Source of the DNA: Coprinus comatus
Taxonomy: Eukaryota > Basidiomycota > Agaricomycetes > Agaricales > Agaricaceae
NCBI GenBank assembly: GCA_034638255.1
Contig: JAWPGT010000020.1
Span: forward strand, 124,001 to 188,000
Reading direction: 5' to 3'
Length of the DNA: 64,000 nucleotides
In this document: positions 11,192 to 23,565 of the stretch, one piece after another
How the letters are laid out: each line of letters starts with the position of its first letter
How positions within the stretch are numbered: position 1 is the first letter of the stretch
The notes under the pieces: generated by a model
The model's database searches: none
The model's input: only the letters and a program-made list of their open reading frames with translations
Told to the model about the DNA's origin: nothing
Program-made: the position numbers and the translations under genes

Positions 11192-11528
11192 GAGGATTGC
11201 GAAATAGTGTATACTAGCAAATGGGACTATGAGAGGTAGGATTCAAATTCAGGAGTCTATTATAATTTGATCTAGAGTTAGTAAATGGTAACTCTTGATG
11301 ATTATATTTGTGATACTGATTATGCGTGTTCATCGCTCAAGAGTTTTTCTTGTTCTTTATGCATACATGTTTTGTGTTTTGTGTTTCATATGCGCTTGTG
11401 TAAGCGTTTTAGGATTTTAAAATAGAGTGCGGGAATGAGGTGGCTGTGCTAATATGTGGAAGGGGCGTGACAGAATAGCTCACTGCGCACAACGACGACA
11501 ACATACGTGTCCTCATCACCACCACAGC
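11192..11528. promoter_or_regulatory. divergent promoter region between hypothetical gene and VPS10
   Basis: No defined motif can be claimed. The region is T-rich on the plus strand, and the two start codons face away from each other. Confidence 0.3.
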
Positions 11529-14500
11529 ATGAGGTCGCGAAAAGGCACGACGCTGTGCTATTACTTTCTCTGGCTTGGATTACTGGCCCTGGCAGGCTTA
11601 GTCTCTGGCCAATCAGATCCAAAATCCAAAATCACGTCCTTCGACAATCTGCCACAGCGCCTGTTCTTCTTCGACGATACAGAGGTGTGTTTTTTTCTGA
11701 TAATTATGGAAAAATCGTGGCTTATACTGTGTCTTGTAGGCTGCTATCTACCATGATTCGACTCAGGGAAATGTGTATGTATCGTTAGACGAGGGACAAA
11801 CATGGGACATGGCAGACGGAATACCTGCGGGAAGGGCGACCATGGTTATTGAGCATCCATTCAACAACCGAATGGTGAGTGAATTGCGCTCATGTGGTCC
11901 TTGAAGATGTTCAATACAAATAATAGGCTTTTGTATTGACGGACGACAAGAAACATTACCGCACAGAGGACAGGGGAAAGACATGGCGCGTTTTCGAAAT
12001 GAAACTTCCGCCTGCGCTCGTTCCACGACCACTCTCATTCCACTCTGATAACACTAAGAATGGTTATATTTTGTACCAAGGAACAAGCTGCGATCGTTCT
12101 GGCTGGGGTGCTGTTTGCCATGACGAGGTGTGTTGTCACTGCTTTCATTTATTTTTAAAATTCTTGTGTTAACGTCTGTGTAGACTTATTACACAACGGA
12201 TGCATTTGATTCAGATGCAAAATTGCTTTTGATCGATACTGTACGTTGTCAATTTGCCCACAGCAGCAAGGACTTCAAACACGAAGCACACATTGACCTC
12301 ATCTACTGTGTCGCCTTTGACGAACCCTCTTCTAATGGTCACCATACTCTCGATGCCAGCAGACTCTACTCTAGTACCGATTTCTTCAAGTCTGACAAAC
12401 AAATCGAGGATCTCGGGATTGGCAAGAACGCGAAAGGTGTAGTGGCACTTGCAATCGTTTCTAAATATGCTGTTGTCGCATTGAAGGATCTTTCGGAAGC
12501 ATCAGATGGTCAAATGCTGTTATATGTCAGTATTGATACCAAAGCTTGGGCCAAAGCAGAATTTCCTCATGCTTCATCTGCCAAACTCCGGGAAAACGCT
12601 TATACGGTCGTGGAAAGTACCACACATTCCTTGGGTGTTGATGTCTTGCTTCACGACCGTACTGCCATTGGTACCCTCTTCCTAAGTAATTCCAACGGAA
12701 CCTTCTTTGTGGAAAGTCTCAAAGATACCAATCGTAACGATTTGGGGTTCGTGGATTATGAGCGGCTTTATGGTATTGATGGCGTTGGTCTTGCCAATGT
12801 TGTCGCCAATGCCAAGGAAGTTGAATCTAGAGGAGCTGAAAAGTTGCTCAAAACTTACATCACTTATAACGATGGACGTACTTGGACTCCAATCAAACCT
12901 CCTTCAGAAGATAGTGATGGAAAGCGCATAGGATGTGACCCTGCAGATAAGGAATCTTGTTCACTTCATTTACATTCAGTTACTACTCCTCATAATTTCG
13001 GAAGAATATTTTCTTCGCCGGCTCCTGGATTTGCTATGGGTGTTGGAAGTGTAGGAGAATTTTTGAAGCCGTATGACGATAGTGATACGTTTTTGAGCAC
13101 TGATGGAGGTCAGACTTGGAAAATGGTTAGAAGGGATGCTCATAAATATGAGTTTGGAGATCAGGGAAGTATTTTGGTGGCTGTTAATGATGAAGAGGGG
13201 GTGGATTCGGTTAGGTATTCGTTGGATTTGGGTAAATCTTGGTGAGTTCTTACGATGCCTTTTTATGTCTTAAGAATATATATTAACAATGTTTTATTAT
13301 TATTAGGAAATCTTACAAAATCGGAGTGAAAATTCGTGCCCGTGCACTTGTAACATTGCCAGATTCAACTTCGCAAAAGTTCTTATTACTTGGACAAGTT
13401 GGGAGGAGAGACCAAACGAAAGAAATTGGTCGTATTGTTATTATTTATCTCGATTTTTCACCTACAAGAAAAAAGAAGTGTACTGAAGATGATTTCGAGA
13501 AATGGTATGCCAGGAAAGGTGATTCTGAATGTATTATGGGGCATAAGGTATGTGTTGGGAATTTATTCTGCAATTCTACAATAATAAGGAACTGAAACTG
13601 ATGAAATGAATTAAATTGAATAGCAATGGTATAAACGACGCAAGCCTGATGCGGATTGTTATGTCGGTGAGAAATATATCGACCCCGTTGAACATGATGA
13701 GAATTGTAAATGTACGGATGATGATTTCGAGTGGTATGTTTCAAATACTTCGATTTTACTCTGTTGTGCTAACAGTCTCAAATCTAGTGACTATAATTTC
13801 GTTCGTCAAGACGATAAATGTGTACCTGCTGGTCCTGAACCCATACCTGAAGGAGTTTGCAAGACTAAAGATGACAAGTATAAAGGATCTTCTGGGTTCA
13901 GAAAGATTCCTGGGAACACCTGTGTTGGTGGATTAAAGAAGGATGAACCTGTCGAGAAGGATTGTTCCAATGGTAAGTAATATCTGCGCCTGTGATTTCC
14001 CAAAGAGCTGATTTTTTGGGGATTCTTCTTAGCGCAACCGCCCGAGGGTGAAATCTTGCATCATATTGTGGGTAAAGTGCGACTTGGAGAAGAAAACAAT
14101 AATTTTAAAACATGTTCTCTTATAGACGGATTTCAAATCCCAAATTGTTCAACACGCGTACTTCAAAGGATCAACAGTACGTTGTTATCTTTACTAAGAT
14201 CTTTCTCCTAATCCACAAAAAAAGACTATACTTGCTCGCCTTTTAGATGGTTCCATTTATCAATCTAGCAGCGAAGGATACAAATGGACCCCACTTTTCA
14301 AAGATAAACGTATCCTCGCCTTCTATCATCACAAATTCGCCAATGATAGAGCATATCTCATAACCGATACCAACGAATTCTTATACACAACAAACTACGG
14401 TCAAGCATGGCATTCCGGCAAAGCGCCAACACCGCCAAATACATTCGGAGCTCAAGTATTACGTTTCCATCCAACAAAATCCGATAACATAATTTGGGTT

Positions 14501-16947
14501 GGAAATCGTGATTGTTCACATAACGGAAAAAATTGTAGAGCAGAAGCGAAATATTCTACAGATAATGGAAGGAAATGGTATGATGTGGATAGTTATGTTA
14601 AGAATTGTGCTTGGGCTGTTGATGCACTTTTGAATGCTGATCCTACCGAAATTATTTGTGAAAGTTATAAAGAGAAGAAGGGATCACAGAGGTATATGAC
14701 TCCGGGAGTGGATCCGATGGAATTGGTAGCTGGTGCACCTTATTATGAGAATAAGAAGAAGTTGTTTGATAGTGTTGTTGGGTTTGCCAAGTTTTCACAG
14801 TTTTTGGTTGTTGCAGAGGTGAGGTCTTTTGTGAATTATTGTTTCGATTAACGGGTGTTAAGACTTTTTTTAGTATTTGCAAGAGAAAAAGGCGTTGGAA
14901 CTGCAGGTTTCGTTGGATGGCAATCATTTTGCGAGTGGTCAATTCCCCCCTAGTATGCATCCCAACGCACATGTACGTCCAACATTTCTCCTTATAAGTC
15001 TTTTACGTTGAAACCTGATTTTTTCCCATTTAGGCATATACAGTCCTGGAATCTAGTACTCGCTCACTTTTCCTACACATGACAATGTCAGAACCACCCA
15101 CCGGTCCATATTGGGGAAATATCTTGAAATCAAATTCAAATGGAACTTATTTTGGACTTTCGGTTGAACATGTTAATAGGAATGAAGATGGTTATGTTGA
15201 TTTTGAGAAGGTTATTGGGTTGGATGGGGTTGCTCTTATCAATGTCGTTGCTGATCCTGGTGAATCTACCGTTACTGGCAGAAAGAAGCTGCAGAGTAGG
15301 ATTACTCATAACGATGGTATGTTATGTTTTTTGCTTCCTTTTTTTATTATCCATCTTTCTCACTAATTTTTTGTATTTAATTTAGGTGGAACTTGGAAAC
15401 CTTTAACCCCGCCTTTGGCTGACTCGTTAGGCAGAAAATATGATTGCGATAAAACAGTACGCATATATTCTCATATCCTATCGTATCTTCTACTTACGTA
15501 AATCTCAATCTCTCTAAAGAAATGCGCCCTTCATATTCACGGATACACTGAACGTACAGATCCTCGAGCGACATATAGTAGTCCCGGAGCAATAGGACTG
15601 TTAATGGCCGTAGGCAATGTTGGCGAACATCTACTTCCTTACGATCAATGTGATACATTCCTAAGTCGTGACGCAGGATTCACATGGGAAGAAGTTCATA
15701 AAGATGCACATATGTGGGAGTTTGGAGATTCAGGATCTATCTTGGTTATTGTTAATGATGAACAACCAACGGATAGGCTGTTGTTTAGTACAGATGAAGG
15801 GTTGAAGTGGAAGGAATATAGGTTTTCGGATGAGAAGATTAGAGTTAATGCGATTGTGACTGTTCCGGAAGATAATAGTAGGAGGTTTACGTTGCTTGGG
15901 AATAGGGTGAGGTCAAATGGAGCAGTTGCTGTTCATGTTGATTTTAGGTCTCTTACGATGAGGAAATGTAAGCGGTTACTTCTTTCACAGGTGGTTTTTG
16001 ATTTGATTTGACTGATATTTCTTTCTTTGTAGGTGTTCTGGATGTTGATGATCCTAATCATGATGACTTTGAATTATGGGGACCCAGTATCGAAAGAGAA
16101 GAAATCTGTTTGTTTGGACGTCGAGTATGTTGTTTTTATTTCATAAAATCATCATGGGGACATCGATTACTAATATTCATTTCCCTAGACGCTATACCAT
16201 CGTAGGACACGCGATGCTAATTGTGTGGTTGGAGATCAGGAAAAACTTGTAGACAAAATCGTTGAGAATTGTCCTTGCACCGATGTCGACTTCGAATGGT
16301 AAACTTCTCTCCATAAAGTTCTCATAACTTGATTCTTATTCTCTCTACAGTGAATTCAATCATATCCGTGAAGATGGTAAATGTGTTCTTGTACCGGGAA
16401 CACAGCCTCTTCCAGATAGCGATGAGGTTTGCAGAACAGGAGAAGAATATTGGTATGAAAAAACACCATATCGGCTTATTCCGTTTTCAACTTGTGAGGG
16501 TGCTTATCGTCCTGACCGCGGTAAACAACATGTTTGTCCTGGAATTAAATCGAAAGGAGCATTGTTTTGGTTGTTTATGCTTCTTTTGCCCTTCTCGTTT
16601 ACGGCTTTGGTGGCTTATTATTATTATCGTCGAAGTGGACTTGCTAGAGGGTATGTGTTTTTTTCATTCTATTCGCTTGCTAAACTTGATCTAATACAAC
16701 CGTTTTTTTTTGTAGGAATATTCGTCTACCTGGTGGCGGTGATGGTTATGTGTCATCAGATAACGCATTCCATCGAGCGTTGGATACAATTGCTTCAGTA
16801 CCTTGGTTCCTCATCGGAATTGGAGGTATTGCTTGGGAATGGCTTTCTTCACGATTTGATACTACACAATTGAGAGGGAGAATGGGTTATAGAAATTTAC
16901 CTATTGATGAAGATGCCCAGGTTCTGAGGTTTGAAGATGAAGACTGA
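11529..16947 (+). CDS. VPS10: Vps10, sortilin-family vacuolar protein sorting receptor
   Basis: Type I membrane receptor that binds carboxypeptidase Y and other vacuolar hydrolases in the late Golgi and carries them to endosomes. About 18 exons encode roughly 1,480 residues, the usual fungal length. The N terminus is a signal peptide ([19 protein letters not shown] then ALAGLVSGQ), which favours the ATG at 11529 over 11454. Two Vps10/sortilin beta-propeller domains follow, with Asp-box-like repeats such as [24 protein letters not shown] and STDEGLKW. Each has a Cys-rich 10CC module ([10 protein letters not shown]...CKCTDDDFE and [18 protein letters not shown]). A single transmembrane helix ([20 protein letters not shown]) precedes an acidic tail ending LRFEDED. 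All frames stay open between canonical introns, so the gene looks intact. Confidence 0.95.
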
Positions 16948-17374
16948 ATGTTAAGACGTTGCGAGAGGACGGAAGGAAGGAAGAGGAGAGGAATTTGCTT
17001 TTAATAAGTCGTAGTACATACTACATAGTTTGGACGCCTTTTCTACTAGTTGTTTTAACTTACGCTTCTTTGTTCTTTTTTATTTATTTCACTAGTTCTA
17101 AATTCCTTTGTGGTTCATAAGGGAATCTGGGTGTATACAGTAATGGTCTCATTAGAATTCAATCCTCGGTTGCTGCAACTCATGTACTAACAGTGGTGAC
17201 GTTTGTGTGTTTCGTTATGCCTGTATTTCTCCCGAATATAGCCTAATTTTCATAGCAGCTGTAGGGGTTAGCATTTTTGTGTTGGATATGCTATTATACG
17301 ACCAAATGTAATGAATCAGACTCATTGCTTACGTTTTTTTAACAGAATAACTTACACTGGCACCCTAATATCAG
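16948..17374. other. 3' region of VPS10 and tRNA upstream
   Basis: No ORF of note. It holds the VPS10 3' untranslated region and the tRNA-Tyr 5' flank. Confidence 0.35.
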
Positions 17375-17466
17375 CCGACCTTAGCTCAGTTGGAAGAGCG
17401 TGAGACTGTAATCGGATACCTACCAAGGACATCTCAATGTCGCCTGTTCGAGCCAGGCAGGTCGGA
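17375..17466 (+). tRNA. tRNA-Tyr (GTA) with a 19-nt intron
   Basis: Acceptor stem CCGACCT pairs with AGGTCGG, discriminator A. The D arm is GCTC...GAGC. The anticodon stem TGAGA/TCTCA encloses a loop starting CTGTAA with anticodon GTA. The loop is expanded by 19 bases placed just 3' of the anticodon, the usual site of a nuclear tRNA intron. The T arm is GCCTG/CAGGC with loop TTCGAGC. A T5 run near 17474-17478 can terminate RNA polymerase III. Confidence 0.93.
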
Positions 17467-18152
17467 TAGACATATTTTTGTGACTAGTACTAAGTCCGCT
17501 TGTCTGTAAGAAATCAAGCTCGGACAAAACAAAAAGGGGGACATGATCGATTGATCGCCGTAGTAAATATGTACGTAAGCCTGAGGCTTACAACAGTTAT
17601 AATTAGTATGACGAGGATGACGAGGATGACGACATGAATAAAGAAAGGACATATATAAAGAATAAGAAAATAGTAAAGTAGATTAGACACTCTTGTTCCT
17701 GTACTTCTACGTTCTCAGAAATACACAAGGGTTCAGTGTATCTTCGGGCGTGTCTAAGCTAGTGTTTCTTGTCGTCGGTATAGACAAGGTTCCAATGTAC
17801 TACGACGCAGCAACGTTCAAAGGATAGTGGGATTGAATCATTAGGTTCTCTAAGCTTAGATGGTTCTGACTTCATGTAAGGTGTATGCACTTGGTTTATA
17901 ATACATCATGAATCTAATATATCAAATATATGAGAGGACGACAGAAGGAGCAAAAGTGATATACAAGAGAATATGTCATTAAAAGGAATAAAATATTAAT
18001 CCGACAATAGAACCCAAGAAGAAATGCAGTAATGTCATAAAGCATAGAAGTGCATGTTGCATAATGAAAAGTTGGATTCCGAATGTTACGAGAAGTTAAT
18101 AATGCAACAATAAAACAGAAGAAAAATTGCGACTCGAAGTGGTAAAGTTTCT
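17467..18152. other. intergenic between tRNA-Tyr and right arm
   Basis: A GACGAGGAT triplication lies near 17610-17632. Nothing else is supported. Confidence 0.35.
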
Positions 18153-18833
18153 TTAGAAGTCAACAGCAACATCTGCTTGCCAGACTTGATCTCCAATATG
18201 GTAAAGTGCAACGAGGAAGATCTTCTCAAACGGGATTCTTTGGTTGATTTGCCATTGAGGATTGCTTGTAGATGATTTCATTGCAGTCTACAAGAAAATC
18301 ATTAGTTACATTGTTCATCATGGTGACATAAATTTAATACTCACACCAACAAAGTTGTAGAACTGCATAGCAATCGATGCTCCGAGTTGCCCACGAGAGG
18401 TAGCCGGACTGGTTGGCATACTCTCAAAGAAGCTCAGATGTTCATATCCAGACCACTGTCATTCCTAGTCAGCTCAAGATCGATTACCAGAGTTAAAAAT
18501 AGCACATACCATAATCCGAAGATTAATTTTTGTAACATTGGTACCAGCAAGTACCTGATCATTTGCTCCGGCAACCATTTGTTGCAAAGCGTTCTGAGAC
18601 CGGGCACTAAAGTCTGCCATAGAAACTCCTTGTCCGCGTTGACCAATATAGTCAAATGTGACTGGTCCACACATGGGTCCTGAACATGTTTTAGGGACAC
18701 CTTGAGGAACACGGCGACGTCTGGAAGAGATGAATTGAGATGGTGGTGGGGTAAGAGCTCCAGAGAGAGATGAATAGGAAGAGACTTGAGAAGGGAAGAC
18801 GGGAGTGTGCATCGGGTTATGATAGCCGGGCAT
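18153..18833 (-). CDS. unknown-family protein, copy b2 (right arm)
   Basis: Near-identical partner of b1. Exon 1 is 18833-18510, exon 2 is 18455-18345 (111 nt, phase 0 at both ends), and the last exon ends at the TAA at 18153. Differences from b1 cluster after SSLSGALTPP, where b1 has SSPFVSS and b2 has PSQFISS. Family, likely fold and uncertainty are as for the other copies. No function is assigned. Confidence 0.75.
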
Positions 18834-19963
18834 ATTGAATATATGATCGATCGGTTTCTAGGAATTGAGGCTGAGTAGATCGGATTGCTCGAGAGACTCG
18901 AAGTTGTTGATGACTCGAAGCACAGTTCCATCCATACTTTATAACTTTCGTCTACAATGTGCAGCATGTCCAAGTTGTACGTAGTTTCCTTCACTTGTAC
19001 CAGGAGTGACACTTTGAAAAACATAGACAGGGGAGGCGCATAGGCGGTTGGCACATATTGAGAGTGAAGGCGGGATTGTGATGTGACGGAAGTGAGGGTA
19101 TTGGTATCAGTTCACAAAATAGACCGGATTCTCATCAGTTCAATCACTGGTCTAACTGTTTAAACGCCGGAATCGAACTGACGAATCCAGGGACAAGGAG
19201 TTATCGACACGAGGCATCTGTGATAAACATAGATATCACTATAAGCGACACTCTCCTCAAATTCAACAAATCAATATGTGCCAGATGTCATGTCGACGAG
19301 AAAATGTATGGTGATGATACTAGTGGCAATGGTACTCAAAACTCAACTTGTGAATATACTCGAGAAGTACTCAACCATTGATTACTATGTATGTGCGACC
19401 CTTTACAAAAAAAGAGTACCAGCAACTTGAACACCGGTAACTCTCATCTCTCTGGGTCTAATACTTGAATATCTGTATAACCGATGTTGAAAGATCATGT
19501 CAATCAACGGTAGATGCATAAAGGTCCGATTGACTTTTAGACATACTCACCCAGAATCGTGATTGACCTCCAGGCATTTCAACCCTGACCGGGTTGCTTT
19601 GTGCTATCACAAAGTCTAATCACTTCACCATAGGCGAATTGAGCGGCTCGCACCTGGACTGAACCAACATAGAATTTCCACAAAAGGAATTGTGATTAGA
19701 CCCTCATTATTTCACTTCATCACCCGACTCTCAAAGTGATAGTCAATCCTCATAGCGAGCAAGGGTACACCTTCGCTATGTGAGATGGTGGTGAATGTCT
19801 ATCCAACTAATTCACGTCGTATAAGGTATTTAACGATGGCATGGAAGAGGATAGAGGATCATCACCTCAACGATCTCTCCAGCTTGAGTCCTCTGTCAGT
19901 GTACAGCAAATCTACCAAACTTTAAACGCCAATCTTAATCCATACATTCAATCTTGAAACGAA
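18834..19963. promoter_or_regulatory. shared divergent promoter region of the right arm
   Basis: Counterpart of 1577-2697, inverted, with indels and substitutions. It must carry the promoters of b2 and a2. No specific site can be named. Confidence 0.45.
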
Positions 19964-20648
19964 ATGGCTTACAGTGCAATTCATACTCCTGTCTTCCCTT
20001 CCCAAATGTCCGGATTCTCATCCCTCTCCGGAGCCCTGACCCCGCCTCCTTCCCAATTTGTCAACTCCCGCCGTCGGCGCGTACCTCAATCCTCCGCAAA
20101 AGCCGGTGGCAGGCCAGTTTCCCATCCGATCTCCTTCGACTATATCGGGAGTTCGCAACAAGGAGTGCCGATCGTAGACTTCAGTGCCCGCAGTGCAAAC
20201 GCACTGGTTCAGATGGTGGCTGGAGGAAATGACCTTGTTTTGGCCAATACCGGTGTTCAACAAATCAATCTTAAAATAATGGTTAGTCACTATTTATATC
20301 CCTTCTCTTGAGTCATACGTCTGACAGTTGGTTTTTAATGTAGTGGCCTGGATATGATCATTTGAACTGGTCATTCACCACACCTGCCAGTCCGGGAATG
20401 ACTCGTATCCAACTCGGTTCGAGCATCGCTATGCATTTCTGGAAATTCGTCGAGGTTAGTCCATATATTACTGAAATGACGAATCATTCCGTTAACCAAC
20501 TCTTCTACAGAAAGCCATGTCCTCCTCTACGTCATGTCCTCAATGGAAAATCGGCAATGGTAGCATCCGGTTTGATAAAATCATTCTGGTTGCACTCTAT
20601 AGCCTCGATGCCAATGTCTGGCAAGCTGACGTTGCCATTGATTTGTGA
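19964..20648 (+). CDS. unknown-family protein, copy a2 (right arm)
   Basis: Exons 19964-20281, 20344-20454 (111 nt) and 20511-20648 join in phase 0 to give 188 residues. The protein differs from a1 at only a few positions, for example GGRPVSHP for GGSPVSHP, IQLGSSIAM for IQLGSNIAM, and VAIDL for VAVDL at the end. The split by two phase-0 introns at the same places in every member makes the gene model firm even though the family is not recognised. Confidence 0.78.
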
Positions 20649-20809
20649 TAGTTTCATTCTCCACTTTACTCATTATCATATTGCATATAATTTATTACCT
20701 CCTCTATGCATTATCACTGCCTTCTCGCGTTCTTACTCTCAATCCGTTCACGCATTTAGTTTTGTCAATCACCTATATTACCATTATGCTTATGCTAGAT
20801 ACAATAAAG

Positions 20810-23203
20810 TCAACCCCTAATATAACTTAACTTCAAACTTGGATTACCATCAAATGGCACCATCGGGCCTTTCTCTCCTTCTAATACTCTAATAACATTA
20901 ACTAGATCAAATGGCTCCATCTTGCTCCATTTGATTGAAACCCATAGGCATATCAGCAACGTCATAACCAATATCCACAAGCCTGTTGCCACGCATAAGG
21001 TAACTCTATTTGCAGATAACACAAGCCTTTCGACTTCCTGGACACCCTCTGCATCCATCAATAGTCCATCTAAAGGCAGGCCAAAACTTCTTCCGAACAT
21101 GGTTCCACTTGTAAATGATTTCGCCAGGGAGGTAGCAATTTGATCCAGATGGGCTTCAATACTCTGCAGGGATGCTGGTGCAGTAAAATTAGAGTTGAAG
21201 TATCCCGTTTCCATCATATTTTCTGTGTATTCATCAGGGAGAAATGCTTGTAGCATCGACCCTATGCTGGAGGGCAGAGTTCGGTGGTGATAATAATGGA
21301 AGAAATTGAGGATGTTATGTTGGAATATCATGGTAAGCAGCTCCGACTCCACAGGAATATTTCCCACTTTTTGTCCCTGATTATTGAGGACCATGATATC
21401 TCCGTTGGGATAAAGAGCGGCTTCTCCTCCAAAATGGACAATGTTTGGGGCACATGTCAGTAAAGCTGCAGTGGGAACATCTATGACATAGTCATCATCC
21501 ATGAAGTTCGAGGCAAGTGCTCCTGCATAGAAGGTAGGAAGTCCTTCGAGGTCAATGGCCGGGCCACCAAATATCACTGGAGGCTCTGATACTTCTGAGC
21601 TTCTGTTTCCAAGGAATAGGAATGATATCTCGGACTGTATGTCATTTGAAAAGGCTGGGCCCAGTGGTATTACCGCTATCATGGTTTTGTTTAAAAAGGC
21701 AATGTAGTGTGAAGGTCTCAGTTCGTCTCGTTGTGGAATAACAATATTCCCAACGTGTTTTCGTAACTGAACCTTCAGTTCTCTTCCAAGATCCAAATAA
21801 GTTACGAAATCCAATTCAGTGATAAGATATATTTGTTTACTTTCTTCCTCTCTGTTCCAAACTTTCTTCTCAGTGCTCGAAAAATCTTTACATATTCTGT
21901 TCAATTTCGGTCTCTAACTCTTCTCTTTCAATTATTCTTCGGTATCTTAGCTCTACCTTCTAGAAAATTCCTATTTAGTTGCAGTAGAAACTTGTTTATC
22001 CTTCTCTATATTCGGTTTTGTGAGTTTGGAATTTATTTAAATTTTCTTTAATTGGTATTGTATTCAGTAGACAGTATATAGTCTCTGGTGGTAGAGATGA
22101 TACTCAGTGAATTTTACCCCCATTTTCTATCTAAAAATCTCTTTCTAAATCGTCTCCATCCTCTTTACTTGACTCTCTGCCTAACAACTCGTTTTCCTCA
22201 AATTTATTCATCGAAGAGCACCCTGAATCCTTGAACGTCGTCGTTTCGGGTTCGAAGCTTGACAGTTGACGGACGCAACTGCACTCGTAATTTTATTTTG
22301 TCTTTTAGACCATTTTTCTGATCTTCAGTAGGGTTCAAGTGGTAAGGACGTACCATGTACTGTATCAAGTATTGTTGAATTAATTGTCCTAGGAGACGTC
22401 AAGAACTTTCTGTTCTGCTCCAAGTACTCCTGATGCTCCCATCTACATTTATATTCAAAATGCACCATATCCGTTGGGTACCGAAGGCGTCCCGATATAT
22501 TTTGAGGCAAGATATTTGGCCATCCAACCATCCACCCAGTTTGTGGTTGTAGTCCAAACTTCACAGCTCCTCCTTGTTCTAACTGTCCAACCACTTTTGA
22601 TCTTTCTTGCCACAGATTAAACCGATCGTCAAGGGGTGCAGAACTATCCCCACTGGTTCGATCCAATGCTCTTGTAACCTTCATAGGAATCTGTACTTCT
22701 ATCAGGGAGGTAGATGGGCTTATTGCACTTGGTACAACAGTCCGAATGGCCAATGACAAGAGGGTGAGAATGAGTGCAAATCGGAATCCGTTGGATGAAC
22801 GGCTTGAGATGGCGTGTCGAAAGTCGTCAACCAATCCGGCTGTCAACGTTGAGACTATATCTGTTCTTCCAGGAACCAAAATATTAGTCCGCTGCAACTG
22901 GAAATACCATTCACTACTAAAGCAATTGGTGATGATAGAACCTAGTGGAAACGTTGCGGCAAATTGCCATAAGATGGAGATTACAGTGAATGTAGATTTG
23001 GCATTTGAGAGGGAAAGCGGTATATCAAGAAGGATAGGACTTCGTATACACAAAGCGCCTAGAATCAGAAAAGCAATGGCAAGAAAAAGAGAGATTGCAG
23101 CCCGTGCTAAAAACTCCTTTTTTGTGAGATGAGACAATGCATCCGAGTCAGTATTACCAGTGTCGTGCTTGACTTTAACGGGTCCGTAAACTGCTGGGTA
23201 CAT
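20810..23203 (-). CDS. multi-pass membrane protein of unknown function, paralog 2
   Basis: Exon 1 runs from the ATG at 23203 to 22354 and exon 2 from 21675 to 20810, giving 571 residues. After a short N tail come three hydrophobic helices (ISLFLAIAFLILGALCI; FTVISILWQFAATFPLG; ALILTLLSLAIRTVVP). A large region with PTGWMVGWPN-type motifs and N-glycosylation sequons follows, then a last helix (LWILVMTLLICLWVSIKW) and a conserved tail NVIRVLEGEKGP. The intron is 678 nt, against 55 nt in the tandem paralog at 23566-25300, which suggests an insertion. The splice acceptor at 21676 is chosen by homology and is less certain than the donor. No function is known to me. Confidence 0.65.
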
Positions 23204-23565
23204 GGAGGGGTAAAGCAAAAATGTGGTGATAATGTTATTGGAATCGCTGTCATGATCATTGTTTCAAGTTCGTGAGTGATGATCAACAAAGTAGTACAAC
23301 CGGGATTCATCGGTTTGGGCTATTTATGGCTTAGGTTATTTCCAGCGCAACAAGCCCAGTCTACGTCAAAAAATTTTTAACTCATAGGTAATGTTATTGT
23401 TACATACATAGTTTCTTCAGCATAACCCGTGTTATTGTCCTTCCTATCATAAATCACATCAGGTGTGATTTCCTTGTAATTTAACCCTTTTTCATGTATA
23501 CATTACGTTCTAGTTCAATGGCTATTCTACATGGCAATACTAATTGCACACAATTCATAGAATAA

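Larger units (their letters stand above)
18153..20762. repeat. right arm of the 2.6-kb inverted repeat
   Basis: Reverse complement of 778-3378 with the same divergent gene pair (b2 minus, a2 plus). Gene bodies match almost base for base, while the 1.1-kb divergent promoter region matches only partly. See the left arm entry. Confidence 0.88.

Noticed and set aside
894..20648. Match of the unknown family to fungal fruit-body lectins
   Set aside because: Only a short GVP-D-like resemblance after FDY; the order and spacing of other conserved positions do not fit.
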